DNA from: an uncultured Collinsella sp.
GTDB lineage: Bacteria > Actinomycetota > Coriobacteriia > Coriobacteriales > Coriobacteriaceae
NCBI GenBank assembly: GCA_958346935.1
Contig: CATVTM010000063.1
Coordinates: 1-12,259, forward strand
Reading direction: 5' to 3'
DNA length: 12,259 bases
Numbering within the stretch: position 1 is the first letter of the stretch; each line of letters opens with the position of its first letter. Below, piece after piece: positions 7,707 through 12,259 of the stretch. The position numbers and the translations under genes are program-made. The notes under the pieces are model-generated. The model saw only the letters and a program-made list of their open reading frames with translations, had not been told where the DNA came from and did no database searches.

Positions 7707-7746
7707 AAGGGGACGGCGCAGACTAGATTTCGCCGTCCCCTTGTTT
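7707..7746 (+). terminator. Terminator after the flavoprotein gene
   Basis: A 12-bp perfect stem, AAGGGGACGGCG (7707-7718) with its complement at 7731-7742, a 12-base loop, and GTTTT following. It lies 16 bases after the stop codon. The T-run is short, so some readthrough into hypA is possible. Confidence 0.8.
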
Positions 7747-7787
7747 TGAGTTTGCATCGAATCAACCTCTGCAGAAAGGGTTTCGCC

Positions 7788-8213
7788 TTGCATGAATTGG
7801 GGATCGTTTACCACATCATTCGCGATGTTGAGAACGTGGCGCGCGTCAATGGCGTGCGTCGCGTTTCGAGCGTGACGTTGCTGCTGGGCGAGGTCTCGGG
7901 CGTCGTTCCCGACTTGCTGCTCGACGCTTGGCGCTGGGCAGCAGATAAAAAGCCTATCACCGAGGGCTCGGAGCTTATCGTGGAGCCCGTTGAAGCCGTG
8001 ACACATTGCGAGGCGTGCGGCCGCGACTACGCGACGGTCGAGCACGGCAAGACCTGTCCCCATTGCGGTAGCGGCGAGACTTATCTGCTGCAGGGCCAGG
8101 ATGTCATGATCAAGCAGATCGAGACCCCCGACGAGGACCCGGCAGACGCTACCCCTGATGGTCCCGCTGCTCCTGACGCCGTCGACGCCGCCAACCCCCT
8201 CCACATCGCCTAA
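7788..8213 (+). CDS. hypA: HypA, nickel metallochaperone for [NiFe]-hydrogenase maturation (141 aa)
   Basis: HypA delivers nickel to hydrogenase precursors with HypB in the cytoplasm. The start is TTG at 7788: it gives the invariant N-terminus MHELGIVYHI, in which His2 and the N-terminal amine bind nickel, and AGAAAGGG lies 7 bases upstream. A longer frame from an ATG at 7698 would run through the terminator and bury His2, so it was rejected. The zinc site is Cys74/Cys77 (CEAC) and Cys90/Cys93 (CPHC). The typical LLLGEVSGVVPD and GSELIVEPVEA segments are present. The usual family length is about 113-120; here an acidic Pro/Ala/Asp tail of about 28 residues (113-141) is added. No hypB or hydrogenase gene is nearby in the window. 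Confidence 0.93.
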   Translation: MHELGIVYHIIRDVENVARVNGVRRVSSVTLLLGEVSGVVPDLLLDAWRWAADKKPITEGSELIVEPVEAVTHCEACGRDYATVEHGKTCPHCGSGETYLLQGQDVMIKQIETPDEDPADATPDGPAAPDAVDAANPLHIA

Positions 8214-8215
8214 CT

Positions 8216-8271
8216 TAGTCATTGGGGACGTTCTTAAACGACTAGTCATTAAAGAACGTCCCCAATGACTA
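8216..8271. repeat. Perfect 20-bp inverted repeat (REP-like hairpin)
   Basis: Positions 8216-8235 (containing CATTGGGGACGTTC) are exactly complementary to 8252-8271, with a 16-base loop. The octamer TAGTCATT of the left arm recurs in the loop at 8243-8250. A T-rich stretch (TTCTTTTTT, about 8272-8280) follows, so it can serve as the hypA terminator on the plus strand. The GGGGAC core and overall form match the repeat at 1148, which suggests one class of dispersed palindrome. Confidence 0.85.
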
Positions 8272-8280
8272 TTCTTTTTT

Positions 8281-8555
8281 GACGGTTTGCTAGAGCATAA
8301 CTAACGAAATTAGTCAAGTCACGTCTGTTTAAACAAAATATCGAAGAGTCAAGCAGGTTCTTATCCGATTTAAATCGGTATTAATGAATGCTGTGCTTGT
8401 ATCTGTTTTCTAAGATGGTCAAACTAATTATGTTTAGCGAGGAATAGCTGAAAACCAGCGATGTAACCAACTTGTAACAAAACAGGACGTTTAAACAAAT
8501 AATCCAACCACTCACATTTTTTCCTATAATTTTGCCACGCTTGCGGCTATACTCT
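8281..8555 (+). promoter_or_regulatory. AT-rich upstream region of the PTS operon
   Basis: There is no gene in this stretch, and its base composition is far more AT-rich than the flanks. It holds the perfect 14-bp palindrome CCGATTTAAATCGG (8365-8378), two copies of GTTTAAACAAA (8327-8337 and 8489-8499), and two -10-like hexamers, TATAAT (8525-8530) and TATACT (8548-8553). Neither hexamer has a good -35 box at the usual distance, which may mean activator dependence. The palindrome and repeats are candidate binding sites for an unidentified PTS regulator. Confidence 0.5.
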
Positions 8556-8587
8556 TTTTTGTCGTGTAGGAAATACGTAGACAAAAA
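8556..8587 (+). promoter_or_regulatory. Leader hairpin next to the manX ribosome binding site
   Basis: TTTTTGTC (8556-8563) is complementary to GACAAAAA (8580-8587). An inner GTGTA/TACGT helix (with wobbles and one bulged A) and a GGAAA loop extend it. The 3' arm overlaps the first bases of AAGGAGG (8586-8592). It would be in the transcript only if transcription starts upstream, for example from TATAAT at 8525. Confidence 0.4.
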
Positions 8588-8599
8588 GGAGGTTATGTG

Positions 8600-9589
8600 A
8601 TGGTAAGTATTGTTCTTGCTAGCCACGGGGACTTGGCAGCTGGAATCAAGCAGACGGGCTCGATGGTCTTTGGCGATCAGCCGTCTGTTGCCGTGGTCTC
8701 GCTCGAGCCGAGCATGGGCCCCGACGATTTCCGTGCCAAGGTCGAGGAAGCAGTCGCTTCCTTCGAGGACCAGGAGCAGGTGCTCTTCCTCGTTGATCTG
8801 TGGGGCGGCACGCCGTTCAACCAGATCAGCGGGCTCATCGAGGGCCACGATTCCTGGGCTATCGTCACCGGTGTCAACCTGCCTATGCTCATCGAGGCAT
8901 ATTCGCAGCGCTTTGACGCAAAGAACACTGCACATGCGATCGCAAAACATCTCGTGACTGAGGCTAAGGCTGGCGTGCGCGTCAAGCCCGAGTCTCTGGA
9001 GCCCGAGGAGAAGAAGCCGGCTGCGGCCGCCGCTGCTCCTGCAGGCGCCATCCCTCCGGGAACGGTCATCGGCGACGGGCACATCAAGATTGCCCACGTC
9101 CGTATCGACACCCGTCTGCTTCATGGTCAGGTGGCCACCACGTGGACCAAGCAGATCAACCCCAACCGCATCATCGTGGTTTCCGACGGCGTTGCTCACG
9201 ACGAGCTCCGCAAGACCATGATCGAGCAGGCTGCCCCTCCGGGAGTCCATGCCAACGTCGTGCCCATCAAGAAGATGGCCGAGGTCGTCAAGGACACGCG
9301 CTTTGGTGACACCAAGGCCATGCTGCTCTTCGAGAACCCGCAGGATCTGCTCAAGGCCATCGAGGCCGGCGTCGACATCAAGGAAGTCAACATCGGTTCC
9401 ATGGCTCACTCCAAGGGCAAGGTCGTCGTCACCAACGCCGTCGCTATGGGCGATGACGACGTTAAGACTCTCGAGGCCCTCAAGGCCAAGGGCGTCAAGT
9501 TCGAGGTCCGCAAGGTTCCTTCGGATTCCTCCGAGGATCTCGACGCCATGTTGAAGAAAGCTAAGGCCGAACTGGCCGCTCAAGCATAG
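8600..9589 (+). CDS. manX: PTS mannose-family EIIAB fusion protein (329 aa)
   Basis: The cytoplasmic phosphotransfer subunit: it takes phosphate from HPr and passes it to the incoming sugar. The EIIA domain (about 1-125) has the phospho-histidine in VLASHGDLAAG (His9) and the conserved LFLVDLWGGTPFNQ (about 62-75). An Ala/Pro hinge (about 136-154) leads to EIIB (about 160-329) with the active-site histidine in RIDTRLLHGQV (His175). The start ATG at 8600 has AAGGAGG 7 bases upstream; an in-frame GTG at 8597 is less likely. It is the first gene of a three-gene operon, with 18 bases to EIIC. The family carries mannose, glucose, GlcNAc, fructose or sorbose; the sugar is not readable from sequence. 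Confidence 0.96.
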   Translation: MVSIVLASHGDLAAGIKQTGSMVFGDQPSVAVVSLEPSMGPDDFRAKVEEAVASFEDQEQVLFLVDLWGGTPFNQISGLIEGHDSWAIVTGVNLPMLIEAYSQRFDAKNTAHAIAKHLVTEAKAGVRVKPESLEPEEKKPAAAAAAPAGAIPPGTVIGDGHIKIAHVRIDTRLLHGQVATTWTKQINPNRIIVVSDGVAHDELRKTMIEQAAPPGVHANVVPIKKMAEVVKDTRFGDTKAMLLFENPQDLLKAIEAGVDIKEVNIGSMAHSKGKVVVTNAVAMGDDDVKTLEALKAKGVKFEVRKVPSDSSEDLDAMLKKAKAELAAQA

Positions 9590-9607
9590 TAAAGGAGGGT
9601 CCGATAC

Positions 9608-10426
9608 ATGTCTGCAATCACTATTCTGCTTGTTGCGATTGTCGCGTTGCTTGCCGGTATGGAAGGCATTCTGGATGAGTTCCAGTTCCATCAGCCGCTC
9701 GTGGCATGCACGCTTATCGGTCTCGTAACCGGTCACCTTCAGGAGGGCATCCTCCTGGGCGGTTCGCTCCAGATGATGGCCCTTGGCTGGGCTAACGTCG
9801 GCGCCGCCGTCGCGCCTGACGCCGCCCTGGCCTCGGTCGCTTCTTCGATCATCATGGTGCTCGCCCTCAACGGTGGCGCCACCGATTCGGCCAAGGCCGT
9901 TACCGCCGCTATCGCCGTCGCCGTGCCTCTGTCGGTCGCTGGTCTGTTCCTGACCATGATCTGCCGTACCCTGGCTACCGCTATCGCTCACGCCATGGAC
10001 GGTTGCGCCGAGAAGGGCGACTTCGCCGGCATCGAGCGCTGGCAGTACGCTGCTATCCTCATGCAGGGTCTTCGTATCGCCATCCCGGCAGTGCTTCTGT
10101 GCATCATCCCGGCCGAGGCTGTTACCAACGCGCTTAACGCTATGCCCGACTGGCTGTCCGGCGGCATGGCTGTCGGCGGCGGCATGGTCGCTTCCGTCGG
10201 TTACGCCATGGTCATCAACATGATGGCCACCAAGGAGACCTGGCCGTTCTTCATCCTCGGCTTTGTCCTTGCTGCCATCCCTCAGCTCACGCTGATCGCC
10301 CTTGGCCTCATCGGCATCTCCCTTGCCCTCATCTACCTTGGCCTTAAGGATCTGGCCAAGCAGGGTGGCGGCATGGGCGGCGGCTCCGGTGACCCGCTCG
10401 GCGACATTCTGAACGATTACGAGTAG
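9608..10426 (+). CDS. manY: PTS mannose-family EIIC membrane subunit (272 aa)
   Basis: One of the two membrane subunits forming the sugar channel with EIID. The protein is hydrophobic throughout and shows EIIC hallmarks: LAGMEGILDEFQFHQPLVAC near the N-terminus, GLVTGHLQEGILLGGSLQMMALGWANVGAA in the first third, and several later membrane segments ending in a Gly-rich tail (GGGMGGGSGDP). The ATG at 9608 follows AAAGGAGGG by 8 bases. Its stop codon TAG (10424-10426) overlaps the ribosome site of the EIID gene, so the two are translated together. Confidence 0.96.
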   Translation: MSAITILLVAIVALLAGMEGILDEFQFHQPLVACTLIGLVTGHLQEGILLGGSLQMMALGWANVGAAVAPDAALASVASSIIMVLALNGGATDSAKAVTAAIAVAVPLSVAGLFLTMICRTLATAIAHAMDGCAEKGDFAGIERWQYAAILMQGLRIAIPAVLLCIIPAEAVTNALNAMPDWLSGGMAVGGGMVASVGYAMVINMMATKETWPFFILGFVLAAIPQLTLIALGLIGISLALIYLGLKDLAKQGGGMGGGSGDPLGDILNDYE

Positions 10427-10442
10427 GAGGGGAGTGATACAT

Positions 10443-11363
10443 ATGGCAGAGAACAAGATTCAGCTCACCAAGGCTGACCGCAAGAAGGTTTGCTTCCGTC
10501 ATCAGTTCCTTCAGGGCTCGTGGAACTACGAGCGTATGCAGAACGGCGGCTGGTGCTTCGCAATGATCCCTGCGATCAAGAAGCTCTACACCAGCAAGGA
10601 TGACCAGATTGCCGCTCTTAAGCGCCACCTGGAGTTCTATAACACCCACCCTTATGTTTCCGCCCCCGTCATTGGCGTTACCCTCGCTCTCGAGGAGGAG
10701 CGCGCCAACGGTGCTCCGATTGACGACGTCGCCATTCAGGGCGTCAAGGTCGGTATGATGGGCCCGCTCGCCGGCGTCGGCGACCCCGCCTTCTGGTTCA
10801 CCCTTCGCCCGATTCTGGGTGCTCTGGGCGCTTCCCTGGCCCTGTCCGGCAGCATTGCCGGTCCGCTGCTGTTCTTCTTCGCGTGGAACATCATCCGTTA
10901 CGCCTTCCTGTGGTACACGCAGGAGTTTGGCTACAAGGTCGGCTCCTCCATCGCCAAGGACCTCTCCGGCGGTCTGATGGGCAAGGTCACCGAGGGCGCT
11001 TCCATCCTGGGTATGTTCATCATCGGCGCCCTGGTCGAGCGCTGGGTGTCCATCTCCTTCACCCCGGTCGTCTCCAAGGTCACGCAGTCTGCTGGCGCCT
11101 TTATCGACTGGGCTAATCTGCCCTCCGGTTCCGAGGGTGTCAAGGAAGCACTGACGATGTATAACTCCATCGGTGCTAACGCCCTTGATCAGGTGAAGGT
11201 CACCACGCTTCAGGCTAACCTCGATCAGCTCATCCCCGGCCTTGCCGCCGTGTGCCTGACCCTGCTGGTCTGCAAGCTCCTCAAGAAGAAGGTCAGCCCG
11301 ATCGTCATCATCCTGGCTCTCTTCGCCATCGGCATCATCGGTCGCGTCTGCGGCTTCATGTAA
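10443..11363 (+). CDS. manZ: PTS mannose-family EIID membrane subunit (306 aa)
   Basis: The partner of EIIC in the membrane. It has the family N-terminus (ADRKKVCFRHQFLQGSWNYE, then MQNGGWCFAMIP), a soluble part with HPYVSAPVIGVTLALEEE, the signature GVKVGMMGPLAGVGDPAFWF, and C-terminal membrane segments (about 285-305). The ATG at 10443 was chosen over an in-frame GTG at 10434, which lies inside the GGAGGGGAG ribosome site. It is the last gene of the manXYZ operon. A hairpin at 11420-11455 follows. Confidence 0.96.
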   Translation: MAENKIQLTKADRKKVCFRHQFLQGSWNYERMQNGGWCFAMIPAIKKLYTSKDDQIAALKRHLEFYNTHPYVSAPVIGVTLALEEERANGAPIDDVAIQGVKVGMMGPLAGVGDPAFWFTLRPILGALGASLALSGSIAGPLLFFFAWNIIRYAFLWYTQEFGYKVGSSIAKDLSGGLMGKVTEGASILGMFIIGALVERWVSISFTPVVSKVTQSAGAFIDWANLPSGSEGVKEALTMYNSIGANALDQVKVTTLQANLDQLIPGLAAVCLTLLVCKLLKKKVSPIVIILALFAIGIIGRVCGFM

Positions 11364-11413
11364 GCACGTTTCGGCTTAAGACCGAGAATTGCTAGGCAAG
11401 GGCTTTTGAGCCA

Positions 11414-11443
11414 TTGAAACGGACCGCACCCGGTGGGTACACT
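11414..11443 (+). promoter_or_regulatory. Probable promoter of the DUF956 gene
   Basis: TTGAAA (11414-11419), an 18-base spacer and TACACT (11438-11443) give a fair sigma-70-type promoter, with transcription expected from about 11450. The -10 box lies in the loop of the hairpin at 11420-11455. Confidence 0.5.
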
Positions 11444-11463
11444 GGATGCGGTCCGATTGTTTT
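11420..11463 (+). terminator. Hairpin with T-rich tail after the PTS operon
   Basis: A 9-bp perfect stem, CGGACCGCA (11420-11428) with TGCGGTCCG (11447-11455), extendable past one C-A mismatch by two more pairs, followed by ATTGTTTTA. It probably ends or attenuates manXYZ transcription before the DUF956 gene. The long loop makes it weaker than the other terminators here. Confidence 0.6.
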
Positions 11464-11483
11464 ATTTGGAGGGCGAGGCGCGC

Positions 11484-11882
11484 ATGGCGCAATCTCAGAA
11501 CAGCACGGTCGATCTGGCAACGCCGGCAACCTGCCTGATGGGGCTTACCAGTCACGGTAACGTAATGGTGGGCAATAAGGCGTTTGAGTACTATAACGAG
11601 CGCAATCCCGAGGATTTTATTCAGATCCCGTGGGATGAGGTCGACTATATTGCCGCTGAGGTTTTGCGCGGCACCAAGAAGATTACGCGTTTTGCCATCT
11701 TCACCAAGGACAATGGTCACTTTACGTTTTCGACGCGCGATGACAAAGAGACGCTTCGTGCGGTCCGCAAGTACGTTGACGAGGATAAGCTCGTGCGTTC
11801 GCCTGACTTTATCGATGTGACGGCTAAGGGCGCCAAGAGCATCCCCTCCGTTATCAAAAACCTCTTCCACAAAGGCAACTAG
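11484..11882 (+). CDS. manO: DUF956 family protein, PTS-associated (132 aa)
   Basis: DUF956 proteins are found beside mannose-family PTS operons, mainly in Firmicutes; some are called ManO and thought to modulate the operon, but the mechanism is not settled. The sequence shows the family pattern: QSQNSTVDLATPATCLMGLT, then GNKAFEYYNERNPEDFIQIP, then WDEVDYIAAEVL, RFAIFTKDNGHFTFSTRD, and a VRKYVDEDKLVRS end. There is no membrane segment, so it is soluble. The start ATG at 11484 has GAGG 5 bases and GGAGG about 11 bases upstream; a longer frame from GTG at 11433 starts inside the hairpin and was rejected. The stop codon lies in the first unit of an 11-bp tandem duplication. Confidence 0.92.
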   Translation: MAQSQNSTVDLATPATCLMGLTSHGNVMVGNKAFEYYNERNPEDFIQIPWDEVDYIAAEVLRGTKKITRFAIFTKDNGHFTFSTRDDKETLRAVRKYVDEDKLVRSPDFIDVTAKGAKSIPSVIKNLFHKGN

Positions 11883-11901
11883 TCGTTGGGTAGTCGTTGG
11901 G
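11880..11901 (+). repeat. 11-bp exact tandem duplication over the DUF956 stop codon
   Basis: TAGTCGTTGGG occurs twice in direct succession (11880-11890, 11891-11901). The first TAG is the DUF956 stop codon. Confidence 0.9.
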
Positions 11902-12085
11902 GAAATATTATCCCGGTTTGAGCGCCTATTCTGGGATGCAGTTTCCGGAACAGGCTCAATTGGGAAACCATATCCCGTTTCGAGCTCAAATTCCGGGTCG
12001 TAGTTTCCTAGAGAGGCCCCATCCGGAAAGCCCGTCCCAGATTTCGTCTGGATAGTGGGACACGCTTTCCGGAAGGCTGTTCCAC
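11900..12085. repeat. Three diverged 62-bp tandem repeats with a conserved foldable core
   Basis: Units start at 11900, 11962 and 12024. Each has GGAAA near its start and TTTCC about 40 bases later, enclosing a second complementary pair. Unit 1: 11901-11905 with 11942-11946, and ATCCC (11910-11914) with GGGAT (11933-11937). Unit 2: GGAAAC (11963-11968) with GTTTCC (12003-12008), and CCCG (11974-11977) with CGGG (11994-11997). Unit 3: TCCGGAAAG (12022-12030) with CTTTCCGGA (12065-12073), and GTCCCA (12034-12039) with TGGGAC (12056-12061). Paired positions change together between units. The period of 62 is not divisible by 3, so the array is not coding. Confidence 0.75.
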
Positions 12086-12135
12086 CGTAACTTCGAAGAG
12101 TGGCTATGCGCTGCATGGCAGTGGCGCAAATCTGC

Positions 12136-12141
12136 TACACT
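12136..12141 (+). promoter_or_regulatory. Possible -10 box of the tRNA promoter
   Basis: TACACT lies 10 bases before the tRNA 5' end and is identical to the -10 box proposed for DUF956. The -35 region (about 12112-12118) is weak. Confidence 0.35.
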
Positions 12142-12151
12142 AGTACAACAT

Positions 12152-12227
12152 GCCTCCGTAGCTCAGGGGATAGAGCACCGCTCTCCTAAAGCGGGTGTCG
12201 ACGGTTCGAATCCGCCCGGGGGCACCA
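12152..12227 (+). tRNA. tRNA-Arg (anticodon CCT)
   Basis: A 76-base tRNA, including an encoded 3' CCA, that reads the AGG codon. The acceptor stem is GCCTCCG with CGGGGGC (one T-G wobble). The D arm is GCTC/GAGC. The anticodon stem CCGCT/AGCGG encloses the loop CTCCTAA, giving anticodon CCT. The variable region is GTGTC and the T loop is TTCGAAT. The T stem GACGG/CCGCC has one A-C mismatch at the second pair. No pairing that could be its terminator is complete before the window ends. Confidence 0.95.
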
Positions 12228-12259
12228 GAGGAATATCGAGCCCGGTACCGCTACGGTGC

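Noticed and set aside
7698..7787. N-terminal extension of hypA from ATG 7698
   Set aside because: It runs through the terminator hairpin and would bury the nickel-binding His2. The TTG at 7788 has the ribosome site.
8281..8555. A catabolite-response (cre) site in the PTS leader
   Set aside because: No stretch fits the TGWAANCGNTNWCA consensus well enough.
8525..8556. A sigma-54 type promoter before the PTS operon, because LevR/ManR systems use one in Firmicutes
   Set aside because: TTGCCACGCTTGC resembles but does not match the GG-N10-GC pattern, and Actinobacteria are generally without sigma-54.
8381..10456. A 691-codon open frame on the minus strand opposite the PTS genes
   Set aside because: It is antisense to three clearly recognised PTS genes. 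Its residues follow from their GC-rich third positions, and it runs on into the AT-rich leader. No family features were seen.
11376..12116. A 246-codon minus-strand frame over manO and the repeat array
   Set aside because: Its second half is antisense to DUF956 and its first half crosses repeats whose 62-bp period shifts the frame between units.
1..12259. CRISPR arrays, phage genes or toxin-antitoxin pairs
   Set aside because: No regularly spaced identical repeats, phage structural genes or small gene pairs of that kind were found. The three tandem 62-bp units are adjacent and diverged, without spacers.

Overview
The window looks like chromosomal DNA of a high-GC, Gram-positive gut anaerobe of the class Coriobacteriia, most likely Collinsella. 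This is inferred from the strong GC bias at third codon positions, the clear Shine-Dalgarno sites, and the gene mix: a mannose-family PTS with a DUF956 gene, hypA, and a large Fe-S flavoprotein beside an uncharacterised membrane protein. No 16S rRNA gene or other species marker is present, so the genus is a judgement.

Layout: (1) 1-797, the 3' end of a clpB-type disaggregase, closed by a strong terminator at 841-876. (2) 929-1123, a small Pro/Ala-rich hypothetical gene. (3) 1148-1214, a perfect 26-bp inverted repeat between convergent genes. (4) 1255-2757 (minus), a single-pass membrane protein with an acidic cytoplasmic N-terminus and an unknown extracytoplasmic part. (5) 2991-4724 (minus), a TetR regulator followed by a polytopic membrane protein that resembles DUF5692. 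(6) 4914-7691 (plus), a divergent 925-residue multi-cluster Fe-S/FAD/NAD(P) oxidoreductase. Two 15-bp palindromes with the same architecture lie in the divergent gap and are probable TetR operators. (7) 7788-8213, hypA, starting at TTG. (8) 8214-8599, an AT-rich leader with a second long inverted repeat, a 14-bp palindrome and a hairpin against the ribosome binding site. (9) 8600-11363, a PTS mannose-family operon (EIIAB fusion, EIIC, EIID). (10) 11484-11882, a DUF956 gene with its own probable promoter. (11) 11880-12085, an 11-bp tandem duplication followed by three diverged 62-bp tandem repeats that share a foldable core. (12) 12152-12227, tRNA-Arg(CCT).

How the genes work together: the EIIAB, EIIC and EIID proteins form one sugar uptake and phosphorylation system, and DUF956 is a usual companion of it. 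The TetR regulator, the membrane protein and the Fe-S flavoprotein look like a co-regulated redox module: a soluble NAD(P)H:FAD:[4Fe-4S] enzyme and a membrane partner controlled by an unknown ligand. That module is the best candidate for an undescribed system here. The structured tandem repeat upstream of the tRNA is the most interesting non-coding element.
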